From Luscinia megarhynchos (lineage: Eukaryota; Chordata; Aves; Passeriformes; Turdidae): 64,000 bases of DNA. The stretch spans positions 55,232,473 through 55,296,472 of the forward strand of contig CM067592.1 in the NCBI GenBank assembly GCA_034336665.1, in the 5' to 3' direction. The notes under the pieces are model-generated. The model worked only from the letters and a program-made list of their open reading frames with translations. It ran no database searches and was not told where the DNA came from. Positions 42,101 to 57,100 of the stretch are shown here, piece by piece (the first letter of the stretch is position 1; every line of letters starts with the position of its first letter). The position numbers were made by a program, and so were the translations under genes.

Positions 42101-45100
42101 CTTTTTATGTGTACACACTAATTTTTCACTCATGCTTCCAAGATAGACTAGAGTAAATTGCAAAACTGTCTTTTATTCTTTAGTCTGAAATATATTCTGT
42201 CAGGTTACTACTGCTCAGGATTCTGTGACACTTAAGCCAGGTTTTCACTAATATCAGCAACTGCATTCTCCTAATTAACCTTACATACTAGAATTTTGTA
42301 TCTAGGAACTCCGCAGCCTCTCCTAGGTTCTTTAGTTGGTAGCAGAAACCTGGTGCAGAAAACAGCTACTTCTCTCACTCATATTCCTTAACAGTAACAA
42401 ATTCTCATATGGATTTGTCACATTTGTTCACTGGATCCTGTACATGATCATGATTTTTTTTTCTGCTTTGACTTGTTAGGACATTATTTCTCTTACAAAA
42501 CCTGAATAACAAGTTTTGGAGTATAAATAAAAGACTAGTTTGTTTCAGGAAAACAAAAGACTGACATTTATCTTTAATTTTTTCGCTTACTTTACCAAGG
42601 GGCTCTGCTTTTGCTGATAAACTGCCCAATACTGAGCACACAGAACTAAGCAGTGAGACAGGCCACAAACAACCACAAACACTGTCATGAACCATGTGCC
42701 AAAATATACCTATGGAGGGGAATGTGAATGCTCTTCTACAAACACAAAATGGCATATAGATATGCTTACACAAAAATATATGAAAGAGCTATTTTGATTT
42801 CTTTTATATTTTTTGGTATTTTGGTTGTTATTCCTTACTAATATATCTAGCGGTAATCTCATCCACAGGTTTCCCCCATTCCTCAAAACTCTTCTTTTTC
42901 TGAAGTCTTATAAATCAGTACAACTGAAAAATTAGTATTTTAGAATAGTAAGCAGGGAATATTTGATGTGTTACTTCCCTACCTCGAACTACCTTTGTAC
43001 CAAATACATGTTTACCAAAATGCAAAACAGATAGACAGGCTACATGAAAATGATGAAAATAATTTTTTCATTAAGTAATCTTTTTTTAAAATGTGTTTTT
43101 GTTGGTTTGCTCCAATAGATTTTCTGAATCAGTACAAACTCGGAAGTAAGAGAAATGCTTACCTTTCCAGCAGTAGCAAAGAACTCCCCATCTGGTGAGA
43201 ATTTCATTAAACAAACTTGAGAAGCAGTTCTATGGAATAAAGACAATTAAAAAGAGAAAACAAATTTTAACAAATTTTATAGAATTCTAAGCTTTTTTAT
43301 TTCTTTGAGTGTATAAAACTTTTTTAAATCTTAAATGCAAGTGTGTATTATGTTGTGTGAAAGAGTTAACTTTTAACAAAGTCCAAAAGATGCAAACTCA
43401 TGTAGTACACACGGGTGTAGTGATCCAGAAAACCAAAATCTTGTAACTGAATATCCAATACTCAAAAATATCAGCAGAAAAGCAGCTGCTAGCAGATTAA
43501 ACTATGGTACTTCCATTTCACAATTATATGGATCTCAAACTCGTCTCTGTTGCACTGTATTATTTTCTAACTTCTCTGAAAGACAGCTCCACTACTCGTA
43601 CTTCCTACAATTACAACTCAAGAAAACAAAACAGTGTAAAAAGAATAATGTAGTTTAAAAGTATCTGAAAGTAGCTTTTACATTAATGGTCACACTGCTA
43701 TAAAATGCTACACCAAAATATTCTAAACCTAATTATGTGGTTAACTTTTGGAGCATTTTACTGTAATTTGATGTACTAATAAATGAGCTTCTTTTACAGG
43801 ATTTGAAGCACTCAGCTATTGACTAAGTAACAAAGTTTATTAATAGCAACAAGAACATACAAAAATTTAATTGCACAGCACAGATACAGTGTACATTTTC
43901 ATCTTTAATTTAACACGTGTAAACAAGTTGTTGAGGCCTAACTTTCAAAAGGGATTAAGTTAAAAAAAGCAGGATGCATTTATGTGCAATAACAAGAACA
44001 AGATGATTACAGGAACCTTGTATCAAAGAAGTCCACCCAGGTTTAAACTAAACTCTCCTGCTGGGGCACACATGAAAACATCTGGGAATATTTTCTTCAG
44101 GCATTAAGAAAGGGTATTTCCAGGGGCAAAATAACTTTTTTGCAGACTTCTCTACAAGAAAAACCTATCCTAAATCTAATTGCAGTGCAAAATACAGGCA
44201 AAAAAGGTACACAAAAAAAAAAGTTCTGTTGACCTTTCTAGCACCTACATTCAAAGAAGGCAACACTCAGCTGTATCTCCGACAAAGAGAAGAACAGGTG
44301 GAGAGCTGAGAAGACTTCTGCAAATTTTTACACGTGATACAAATGCAAAACCTGTTATAGAAGGGACAGAGGAAAAGCACTCTCTGTATGATCTTGACTA
44401 CTATTACCAGAATTCTAAAGCCATACTCAATAGCATTCTGTCTACAGGTTGACGTCTCTTATTAGGCTGAGAGATAAGCACTAAAAGATGTCACAAAAAA
44501 AAGAGTAAGTCTTCAACTTCTTGTAGTTACAAAGTTTATCACATGCCAAGAAACGTTTTTCAGCTACCATCTGGATGAGCTTGGGTTTTTAAACACATCA
44601 TGGATAAAAAATTCAAGTACCGAGAAAAAAGGAACTGAAGGATCATAAAATGGATGTTTTTCTGGTATATCCAGAAAACTACCCAGAGATCTACACAGCA
44701 GAATTCTAAACACTTCACAAAGAGTAACTTCAGGTGGGTCTGCCCAGTCAGCCACTTTGGGAAACTTCTTTAGGAGATGGCCATATGGCACATTGCTCCC
44801 ACATGAACAATGCACCCCACTGTACCAGGAAGTGTGCCTCTGGCAGAAGGATTTAAATTGTCTTATAAACTTAAGTACTAAACTAAAACTTTTCTGAATG
44901 TACATTATACAAATGCAAAAATCAAAATCAACACGAATACAAAAAGAGAATTAAGAGACATAGAAAAGAGAATGTATCAATCTTGACTGCTCCAAATACC
45001 CAGAATACACTCAGAAAAAGTAAGAGTGAAAACAAGAGGGGAGATGTGAGAGAAGGAAACAACAATGGAGTATACTGAACATAGAAGGAAGCTTATTTAA

Positions 45101-48100
45101 ATCAGTCCTGCCAGCACAATAGTTTTCAATTACACAGCCTTCACCTTATTTCTTCTAAAAGTAAGAGTGCCTATTGGAGAGCTTCAATACTAGCCTTCCC
45201 TCAGTATTTTATTTATTTAGTGCTCTGTGTAACTGAAGAACTGCCCCAAAACCAACTGCAACTGATCTTGTAAGAGGAAAGAATAGTCAACAGAAATATG
45301 ATTAAAGTTTATCTCACACCAATACTATTTATCAAGTAACAGCATGTAATAGCATGTCACTCAACTACACCAAGTATTTAATCTCAAAGGTATGAATCAT
45401 TAAGAAAAGGCAATTATTTGTCTTTAAATGGATTTCTTACTTGCATTGCCAGATACATCTCCACTCTCCAAGTTCAACACCTGTTCTCTCAGTACTATCA
45501 TTGTCAGCAGGGTTTTCCAAAGGAACATTGGACCAAAGTTGAAGACAGTTGGAACCAGTCAGAAGGCGAGTACCTGGAACAAATATTTAAGAAAATCTAA
45601 CTATAAGCAAGTAGCAAACTTGCAAAACAGACTTTTGTAAAGAGAGAGAAAAAAATTTCTGCAAAGTTGAAACTGAAGAAAAAATTCTAGCAGATATACC
45701 TTTTCTAGATTTTTTTTTGTATATTTGAACATGTATAGTTCAAACTATGAAAATTATTCAAACTTTAGTTATTCTCTAAAAGAAATGCCTAAGTCTACCA
45801 CAGACATTCCTCTTTCCTCAACAAATATTTACCATCTAAGCCATGCTTCCTTATCAGCTCAGATAAGGATAATCAAGTCAGACCATACAGATGTACTTAG
45901 TATGTTAGTTCTCCTGTAGTAAGTGACAAAAAGTACATTTTGCTCCACTTTGGTCTTCACTATCACACTAGGACAGAACACAAACCTTTTCCTTGTCCAC
46001 AAGGAATGACAAAATTTAAATTAAAAATATAGGTGCAGTATCAAATAGAAAAGTGCTTCTTTTAATCTGTTCATACCTGTGGGATCCCATGTTAGATTAT
46101 GTGCTATGGCTTCCAGTGAGATTTGAGCATTCTTCTGCCACTGGTAATGTAACACCTGAAATTTTAAGTATTTACAAGCATGAGCATAAAAACACTTCAT
46201 TCTCTTCCATCCTCTTTTTCTAATAGAAATAGTACATCTTCACTGCATTCTCCAAATTTTTTGAAGATGTTTAACATTAGTCAAGGCTTATCTAATAAAA
46301 ACTGATGTATTTTGGCATTGGAACAAAAGAGCTTTCACTAATATGACCACACTTACAAAGGTTTTTAATTTCTTATTTTAAAAGTTTAGACTTAAAAAAA
46401 AATTAGTATATGAAATCACTACTGGAATTTGAGAATTTTTTAGGAGAAAGCAAGATTTTATTTTTGGAGCAAAGAAAAGATACCATAAATTACACAAGTT
46501 CAATGCACCTGGTTAATATCTGTATCATTGCTGAATTAGGAGTTCACAAAGGTCAAGATAACACATATACTTCCCCTCCACTCTTTTTTTTTTTTTAATA
46601 TACAACAGGACAGTCAAATATCTTTAGCTTTTGTATCACCACCTCATTCTCTAGAACAAGCTGAGAATTAAGTTCACAAAATATTTATCTTATCTTGTCT
46701 TGTTTCTGTAATAGACCACAAAGGTTTGATGTTTTGATTTATAGCAGAAACTGAAAAAATTTTTGGAAATAATATTAGGAGTCAACGGGTTGGTTTCTTA
46801 ATTCACAGACTTTTTAAAAAGTAGTCATCCCCCACTCCAAAAATACCACACAAAATAGACGTGAAGATAAAATATGACAACTCAGTCCTTCAGAAGTATG
46901 GCAAAAACAGTAAGCAGCAGCTGCAAATAAGAACCTAAACAGAGTATTTGCAAAGCTAGGGGTTTTTTTGATTTTTGATTTGCTGAACATTCCAGCAAAT
47001 GGAAAAAAATATAACAATAATTTTGAACAATATGCTGGAAACCATTGCATAAAAGTCAACTGAAAGAATGAAGTAACGAAATATTTCTTCAACTATAAAC
47101 ACCTGAAAGCCAATTGTGAGTGCTTCCTCTACTGCTTACAGTCACTACTCTAAACCTGAAGTTTCAAGCTTAGTGTACTGATTACCAGTATAGAAAAACA
47201 CTCAAGTTGGATCGAAAAATGAGGTGGATGGACCAAAAACAAGAGCAGTATATCCAAAGTGATCATAGGAGCATGAGAACTCACATCTTACTGTAATTTT
47301 ATTCCACTGCTTTCCAGTGATGTAAATTATTACACAGGTGTTCATTTCCAGCTATTTAATTAATATATAATAAAAGTTTACATGTACACCAAGAATCTTA
47401 TGACTGAATTGGTTAGTACAAAGAGGAGAGTACACTAGATGGTCATATAAACAATTTATTAATACAAATGGAGACCAAACTCCTGAAGAGGGAGACAGAA
47501 GCTCCTTGGGCAATTGCTGTCAAAGTTTTCACATCAACAAACTTTAATTAGAATCTAATGCTTCTAATTATATCCATATGCCTCTTCATGTAAGCAGCAT
47601 GGTTAAGTAACTCGCCCTAAATAATACTATCATTCAGAAATCAAGATTTAGGATGTTAAACCTAAACCAATATCACCAAAAGTAAGCCCCAAGAGAATAA
47701 ATATTATTCTTAGTCACCATTATAACACTGAAGTATAATCATTCAGTCAGATACTCTAATAAAGCCATAGATTTCTGAAACTATTACAATTTTGGCAAGG
47801 GCATGTAATTTCATAAGCTAAAGTTAAAGCAAGAACTGTAAAATGCATAACAAAGACTACACAGATTGTTCAAAAAGGACTTCCTATTTTAATGGCTACT
47901 CATGGCAGAATGGAGTTCTGTGTGTCTTTTTGAGTTCTGGAATATTTCGGGTATGAACCACAGGGTTACATAAGCAAGTAATATGAAGCATTATCATAAA
48001 GCCTATCTTCATTGAAACTATTTCAAATTACATGCCTCTGTCCTTAACCCACCATTTTCACTTCCCAAGAGCCACCTTTATGTCTCAACTTTATTCTAGC

Positions 48101-51100
48101 ATAAAAGAAGACATCAAAAAAACTCCAGCTCTAAAGCAAACCAGTAAAATCAGTCAGGCTTTGTACCTGCTCAGAGAAATTAAGGACTGATGACATACTT
48201 ACATTATGATGATTGCTGTTCTGCTTCAAGATGCTAACTGGCTCAAAGATACAAATCACCTTTCCGTAAGAAGCTGCAATCTAAAGTAAAATACACTCAT
48301 ATGTATATAACACACATAAAAGAAACAAGTTCAACAAACAAGAACAAGATACAAATGGTTGATTTTACTTCTAACCCTGCTTGTAGATGAATTTGAAGCT
48401 CACATCTGTATTTCCTTTTAAAAATAGAAAATGACATTTACCAAAAATCACTAAGCTAGTGTTGTCAAAAACAAAAATACAATCCTCCATTTACTCATTA
48501 ATCACAATGAACTACTGAGAATATAGCTAAACAAGTACTTTTTTTAAAAATCAGATTATTAGCAATATTCTTTCCATATTAAATTATGCAAACACTCAAA
48601 ACAGTCTGCAGACCTCATATTCTCAACACGGAACGAGTACACAATCACAGTATTTTTGTCTACTTCCCTAGCATTCCCTAGAACAGGCCTTTTAAAATGT
48701 TGTTTCAAAAGATCCAAACTATGCAAAGAAAACACCCAATGCAGAAAACTGCAAATGAAACTGCTACTAAAGGCTGCCACAAAATAGTTCCAAAAAGAGT
48801 TGCAATATGGCCATTTTTAAGCCAGTGTTTGAAAGTCCTATTTGGATCTCAAGGTATCTACATGAAATCAAACCAAGAAGACTTGTTAGGAAGAGGCAAA
48901 ACAAGCCAATTGTATGCTAAAGACCTCAGGCAGAGAGCCTGAGAGAACTGTCATACAGCAGTGCTGCCAAAAAGTATCCTGAATTACAGATTTATAAAAT
49001 TTAAGGAGTCCACACAGGTCATGAACAATGGACATACTGCATTCTGAAGTGATGGTTGTTAAAAGGAGAACATCTACAGATACAATATGCTGTAATAATC
49101 AGTTTTCTATTTCTGTAAAATTCTGACTTGGAAAGTATTCACAGTTTTCCTTTAGCAATAAGTAAATTAGATTCACTTTACAAAATGTATTTTGATTCCA
49201 ATATCAACCACAAAAGCTTTTAAGGAAACCAAACTAAACCATCATACCCAAGATCTATAAAACATAGCAATTCATATAGATCCTAAAATCCACAGATCCA
49301 CAGCTTTAAGAGAAACCCTCTACATTAGAACAGATAGTTAAACAAATTTCTATCCTACTAACATCAGCCTGACCCAAAAATGCCAAGAATAATTTTGTCA
49401 CATTTGCAAGGAAAAAGTTTCTTCAGGCATTTTGTATCTCAGACTAATATTTGCCCTCTCTAATTCTCTTTAATTACCTCACTTACTGTTTTATTCTCTA
49501 ATAACTCCATTCCACACCCAACAGCAAAAAATTTATAAAAACTCATATTGATTAGATTTTTCCCTTTTTTCCAAATATGGACATTTTTTCCCTATTTCGT
49601 TTAGTGGGTTTTAGAGATAATCTAAGAGGAGCATTCCAAAACGCTCAGCTGGTAGTGTTCAGAGCAACTGCCACCCTCTAAAACTTTCCACGAGCTTCCA
49701 GAGCCACTCAGCCTGCATCTTCACTGAGCTGCACTCCACCAAAAGCAATAATGGCGGGATCAAGAGCACCTTCAGCAAGTTCCCTGACAAAACCAGGCTG
49801 TGTGGGGCAGGTGACAGGCAGGAGGGAAGGGATGCCATCCAGAGGGACATTGGCATGCTAGAGAGGTGCAACCATGTGAGCATCATCTACTTCAACAAGT
49901 CCAAGGGCAGGGTCCAGAATCAATACTATCAATACAGACTAGGAAAATTAACAGATTGAGAGCAAGCCTGTGGACATGGATTTGGATTTGTACCGGTGGA
50001 TTAAAAAAACTGTGCATGAGCTGTCAGCATGTGTCCATAGCTCAGCAAGCCAACCATGTCCTGGACTGCTCCAAAAGAAGGGTGGTCAGTAGGGTGAGGG
50101 GAGTGATTTTCCTACCCTAATGAGACATCACCTGGAGCACCACACCCAGTGTTCCCAGCACCAGGCAGACATGGACAGGTTGGGTCCAAAGAAGGGACAC
50201 AAAAATGGTCAGAGAGCTGGAGTACTTCTCCTATGAAGACACACTGAGAGTGCTGGAATTCTATATTTTGACAAACCAAAGCAGAATCTGTGTGTCAGTA
50301 CTGATGAAGAATGTCTAAGAAGAAATTCCATTCTTTTGAGAATGATCTGAAAATGCATTGGTCTGTCTAGACAATAAGCAAATTCCTAGCTATCCACTGC
50401 TTAGTACTTCAGCACTTTGGAAACACATCCAGCTTCCTTATAGCAGACCACCTTGCAGACTCTAAATGACCTCACAGGTCAAAAATTCTAAAGCTTAGTA
50501 AGCCTTACAGTGTGAAATATTCATGTGTGTTCATTTACAATTCAAGGACAAATTTAAATCCATACAGAATTGGTACCATGCAATCCAGATGACCTTGTAA
50601 ATCTAGAGGAATAACACTCAGTGAACTCAAAAAACCCTTTTAATTAACAGCAGCCAGTGGAGAAACCCAAGTAGATTATGGCTACGAGGTGCCAGAGACA
50701 CAGAGAAGAACACTTCCTCATTTTCATCTGCATTCCTTCACCACCACTGCAAGAGCTTATCACTCAAATGCTAAAAAGCAGGAACAGGGTGTGGCTGGGG
50801 TTTTGTCACCAGTGTTCACAAGTAAACATAAACTGGTTTTCTTCAGAAGTCTGGTCTCAAGATGGACACCAGAATATAACCAAAGCTTTCATCAGTTCAT
50901 AAGGCTTGTAATGATGAGCAGAAAGGTGACAAACCCCTCTTATATGAGCAAATAGTTATCCAGACAGAGCTCCTACTGAAGTGGTCAACAGTTTAAACCC
51001 TGTGACATCCCAATGGGGTGTTACATAACTGTGACACTCCAGGGAACAGTTACCTGGTTATTTCTTTTTCACTCTGACAGGAAAATTTTCGAAAAGCTCT

Positions 51101-54100
51101 GTTAAAAATCCAGTGTTGTCTAAAATACAACATTTTTGATGCAGACCTACCTACAAAAAACAAAAACTAAGAATTCAAGAAAGCAAACCCCAAGAGAGGC
51201 TTTATTAATTGCTTGCAGATGTCATTTTTCTGGATGATCTTAAAGTGATTTCTGTTGACGCACTCCTCTCCTGCCAGCCACTAACATGTCAAAGTATGTC
51301 AATGACAAAGCCATAGGGAATAAATTACTTTTGTTCCAACTAGGTAAACTTTTAGTCAAATTCTTGCCCTGAATGTAGCCCTGAATCCACAGCCTTCCAT
51401 GCAGTCCTACCTATCTTATACATCTATCATAACTTTGGTTACTGTTCCACATTTACTATGCTGCTTACAAGTAAAGACAGAAAGCAATCAGTCATTTTAC
51501 CATTCATTGCAGTATATTTGCCCTAACTTGCAAGCATCCACATTCCTAAGAAGGTGCTTAACATGACATTGCTGGAACATTATTAAAAACACTGCTCTAC
51601 ATACCTTCCCCTGTTGCATTGAACAGTCCACACATCCCACTTGAATGTTGCCATGTTTTGCTCCAGGGATTATCTGTAATCTTTCAAAGTCAGTCCCCAG
51701 TACCACAATATCACATCCTGATGCGTATGCCTAAAGTATATTGAAAAAAAATAAATTAAAAACACCCCAAAGAAAACAAAAAAAACCACTCCAAAATAAT
51801 GTAAAGCTTTATCTACTTACAGCACATCAGTGAAGTACGAAACAGTATAGTCCATGCATCCTATCTACGTAAAACACTATACAGCCAGAAGAGATATTTG
51901 CAGAGAACATGCAGACGTCTGCAATTTAAAACTGAGCAACAGAAGTGGCAAATTGCTCTTCCTCCATGCTTACAAGTGCACCATAAGACTTGCATAACAA
52001 ACATGCTGTGGCTTGTGATAGAAAAATAAAAAAATATGGATATACAAAAACATCTATAAGAAAAGTAAAAGCATAAAAACCAAAGTTCTTGTAAAGTAGG
52101 AAAAAGTAATATATTTCTTAGACTGGAGACAGACTTCAGAAATTTTTCTTTTAATTTTTCAAAGTTCTGAAAAGGGTGAATAAAAATTGAGGAGCTAAAA
52201 TTCTACTAAAACATTTAGTAAGGACTTTGTACAGGCAAAAATCAAAAGGGCAACAACATGAAGCTTGTTATACAGATGCAAAACTGTCCTCTCAGACCTG
52301 TTGAGTCTCCTGTTATTTGCATTCATTCTATCCCCTCAAGTTTATATTGTCACTGACTATGTTGATATATCTTACACATAAGATATACCATATTTTATAT
52401 CAAATATCACATATATCATGTAAGAGCCAGTTCGTTGAGTCCTGCAATGCTCAAGTCAAAATTTCTTCCTATCTTCTTGGAAGTTTTATTAGACACTGAG
52501 TACAGATAAAAATAGAGGAAAAGATTAAACACTGGAGAAACTTGTGGAAACAACACTGAGGAGAATCACCCAATTAGCATAAGAAAACAACATTCAAGAA
52601 TGAAAGCCTTAGAATAAGGAATGCACGCTCATTAAAAAGTTAGAAAGACAGCAACAAAAATAAGAGCACAAACAAGTGTTCTGTTAGCAAGAAAATTTTA
52701 AAAGGATCAAAATTTTAATTGACTGAAAGTTTCAAGAGCAGAATAGTGTCACAGAAACTGAAGATGGAAAATATCCATACACTAACAAAAGTGATCATGC
52801 CTTACAACCAACTCCTCTACTAATTTGTAATGTAAATAAAATGTAAATAAAAATTGTGGACTTGAAAACAAAACCAAAATAACTGAAGGCTAGACATATA
52901 AATTCAAAATCTGATGATCATGTTTCAGGTGTTTTACATGAAAAAGTACTTTTACCAAGACTGGCCAAGACTATCATACCATTACACACCTTAAAATACA
53001 TAAATAAAATGAAAAATATTGAGATTTTGATCCGAAGACATTTTTCCCCACACAGGATTAGTGATGCTTCGTAAGAGTCTCAGCCAGAAGATTTTGTTCA
53101 CCATTCTCAGCCAATATTCAATTATCACCTGAAACCACCAGAGACACCTCAGAATTGAAAATGCTGTCTATAATTCTGCAGACTAAATCACTTATTACTG
53201 GTAGGTTTTTGAGCCCCTTCCTGTCCAGTTCCCCCTTCAGTTTCAAGGCATTCAAGCAGTGCAATTCTGCTTGTCAACAGCACAGCATTTGTTACTAACT
53301 GGCATACTGAACTAGAGGTTCTAAAGCAATCTAAGTGAAAACTCATTCCAAAAGAGCAGACTGAGTAGTAATTTTTGTTCAAATGTTAAAGTAATTATTT
53401 TGATGTGATGGCAAGAACTTCAGACCTGTTTGTCACAGAACCTTTTTTTCTTTAAAAACTATCTCACCTGGTGACTCACTAGTTAAGTCCACCTAGTTTC
53501 ACCAGAAAAAGTTTATTTAGAAATATCACATGTTCAATTTTTCCCAAAGCCATTTTTTAAATTTAGAGTTCTGTATAGATGCAGTTTTAAGGAAAACAAA
53601 GACAAACAAAAAGAAGTGTTTCTATGTTAAGGCATAACATAGACACACCTTTATTAAAAATGTATTCAAGATTGAAGCGTCAAAGGCTGTATGAAGCCCA
53701 CCTGCTGTGTGTGTATGTCCCCCTTAGGCCTCATCAGCACTTCAAAGACTTACTATACTTCTCCCATCTGGTTCTTTCCAATTCTAGCCTCACAGACAAG
53801 CCTGAAGTCACCTCCTGCCACCACCACAATCGCAGGATAGAACACAAAGAGTGGCTTGGATTGGAAGGCACCTTAAGGATCACCCGTTTCCAGCTCCTAT
53901 GCAACTGGCAGGAACATCTTTCACTAGACCAGGTTGCTCAGAACTCCATCCAACCTGGCCTTGAACACTTCCAGGGATGACACACTCACAGCTTCTCTGG
54001 ACATCTATTCCACTGCCTCATTAACCTCACAGTAAAATTTCCAACATCTAATCTAAACCAACTTTCACAGTCTGAAGACATTTCTTCTTGTCCTGTCACT

Positions 54101-57100
54101 GCATGTTCCTGTACACAGTCTCTCTCAATCTTTCTTGCAGGCTTCCTTCAGGAACAGGAAGACCACGATAAGGTAATTCTTAAGCTCTCTTTTCCAGACT
54201 GAACTTCTCTCAGCCCTTCCTCATGGAACGGCGTTCTGTGGGAAATGCAGGCACAGAGATCTCTCAGGGCCGTGTGCATACAGGCTCAGAGATAGAGATG
54301 GATACAATGTCTGACCTAAGACCTTGGAGAAGGCTTGGAGAATTAGAGCATTAAAAATAAAATAGACAAAAAACAAGAATAAAAGTTTGTAGTTTAAGTA
54401 GAATTATGTTTTAAGCAAATAAAAATATGTATTATGCAAGCAAAGCAGTATGTTAAGTAAGATAGTAAAAGGTTTTAAAGTCTAGCAAGAGAACATGTTA
54501 TAAAGTTAATTAGAAGTTTAAGACGTATCACGGTAAGTTTGTGAAGTGTTATATGACTGGTTAAAAAAGATACATTGCAGCAAAGACATGAAAAGCAAAG
54601 CAATTAATGACCTGTAAAAAGATCGTAGGAAACTTCGTAGATGTATTTGATTGACTAAAAACTAGCAAAAGGCATTGTAAACTAAGAATTAATCAGCTTC
54701 TGACGTCATGGAATAGGATCTAACATTTTTAATGTCTCACCCTTCTATGAGACTGATGCCAAAAGGCAAGAAACCATCTTTTAAAACATCTCTCAGTTGC
54801 CCCGTCTCTCATAATATTAATCTCCTGATAGTGCTCCATCCTTCTTATCATATTCATGGCCCTCCTCCAGACTTGCTCCATATCTTTCCTATGCTGCAGC
54901 TGGACGCAGGGTTCCAGGTGGGCTCTCACCAGAGCAGAGCAGAGGGGCAGAATCCCCCCCTCCCCTGCCCACACTGCTCTGGATGCAGCCCAGGACACGT
55001 TTGGCTTTCTGTTCTGTGGGTGCTCATGGCTGGGTCATGCCCACCTCTCACCCACCAGCACCCCCCAGTCCTTCCAGCAGGGCTGCTCTCAATGCCTTCA
55101 CCCCCAGCCTGTCCCAACACAGGCGCAGCACCTTGCACTTGACCTCATGTAAAGCTCCAGACTTCCATCATAGTGAGTAGGGGCCAACATATAGAGTAAC
55201 ACATGTCATTAGTAGAAAACATGCAATTCATACAGTAACTATTTTAATGAAATCAATAACTTCATCAGTTTTAAGTCCTCAGTTACACCTGACATTTTGC
55301 ACTGAAAGAAATCTGTTAGTAACTATCAAACACTAGAAGTAACTATAAGTAACTGAAAGAACTCTGTTAGTAATTATCAATTCTGTTAGTAACTGTACAT
55401 TGGAGACTTGAGGAATCAGCATATTCATCAATGCATCAGGAAAAAAGATTTAAAACAATTATTATAGAATATCCTGAGCTGGAAGACCCACCAAGATCAT
55501 CGGAGTCCAGCTCCTGTCCCTACACAGGAAGCTCCAAGAATCACATCACATGCTCAAGCACAGTGTCAAAACACTTCCTGAACTCTCGCAGGCTGCTGCT
55601 GTGACCACTTTCCTGGGGAGACTGTTTCAGTGCCCAACCAGCCTCTGAGAGAGCAACCTTTTCCTAATATCCAGCCAATACCTGCCCTGACATGACTTCA
55701 GGCCATTCCCTAGAGTTTGCACTGGTCACGAGAGAGGAGAGATCAGTCCTGCCCCTTCATTTTCCCTTGTGAGAAAGCCTGTCACACAGGATGTCACAAG
55801 GTCTCCTCTCAGTCTCCTCTTAGCCAGGTTGTCACTGCTGATATGGCTTCCCTTCCAGACCCTGCACTGTCTCCTTTGGATGCTCTCTCGCAGCTTTGTA
55901 TCTTTCCTATTGTGCTGCTCAAAACTCAGAACCCAGGCTATGATGGACAAGAGTAGCTTAAAGACATATTACGGCATCCTAGACATGCTGTTTCCTGAAG
56001 GTGTCCCCTTTACAAATATGAACAAAGAAACTACAACTCCTCCTCTCTTCTGCTATGTTTAAACATAGCTATTATTTTAGGTTAAATAGTAACAATAATA
56101 ATAACAATGACTTCATATGCCATGTGTTTAAATAAAAGTTTGTCAAACTGGGGGTAAACTATCTGAAAAAAGCATGGGGAGATCTTCTCATCCTAGTAGT
56201 TCTCAGTTCTAGTAATTAATTTTAAGTGCACGTGTAAGAAGGCGAGGGTAAGATGAGTGGCCTTTCAAAATCTTGTTTTTAGAACAAGAATATAATCATT
56301 CCAGCCTTATGTTCTGGTATTTCTCCACACTACTTGAAAAGACTGACATTTGAAGGGAAAAAGCAGGAATCACTTCAGAACAGGAATCTGTTCCAACAGA
56401 TTAGATCACACTTGGTCACACTGGCTTCCCAATGCCCAACAAGCTGCAGAACCAGTGGCCAGCTCCTAAGCCTGTAGAGCTGATCTGTTCCCAACGAGAC
56501 AGAAAGGGGAGAGAAAGGCCTTTTTAAATGGCTTCCAAATATAACTACAGCCAAGCAGAAGGATGATGACTTGGAGGTTATTTTTGATGTTTAGTTAATG
56601 TTCACCTGCAGGAGAACCACAGTTTGAAAGACAAAAGGCAAGGGATGCAGAGGGTAGGGAAGTTGCAACAGAAAAAGCGTCTGAAGAAGGTGACTAAATT
56701 TTCAGGCAATAAAACTGCAATTGGCTCCCTTTTCTATTGTTGCCTATTGCCCTCATTATTCCTTACACTGACCAGACATTTTTAGGAGGGAAGCTTAAGT
56801 ACTCCCCTCCTCTAAAGGCGTCCTTCCATTGGTTCTTTGTTGTCCCCCTTGCACCTCACCCATTAGACTGTATCTGTGCAGAGATGTCAGATCCTCTTAC
56901 ACTCACTGGAGCCCAGACTCCAGCTGTAAATGAGGCTCCTAAGCAGCAGTTTCTTACCAAGACAATAATACTCTAAACAAAGTGTATAAAATTAACTGTT
57001 GGACTAATTTTACACTTAGATTTCTTTTTTTTTTTTATTCACTGCAGAGGTATTTTAGTGTAGTATAATAGAAGACTATACTCAGGAGCAAAAAATATCT

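Noticed and set aside
42405..42773. 122-codon minus-strand frame in intron 6
   Set aside because: Exons 6 and 7 already join in phase. The translation is cysteine- and phenylalanine-rich without family resemblance, so it is probably chance.
54732..55180. Frames of 65-136 codons on both strands
   Set aside because: They fall in CR1 sequence with high GC content and do not resemble a host protein.
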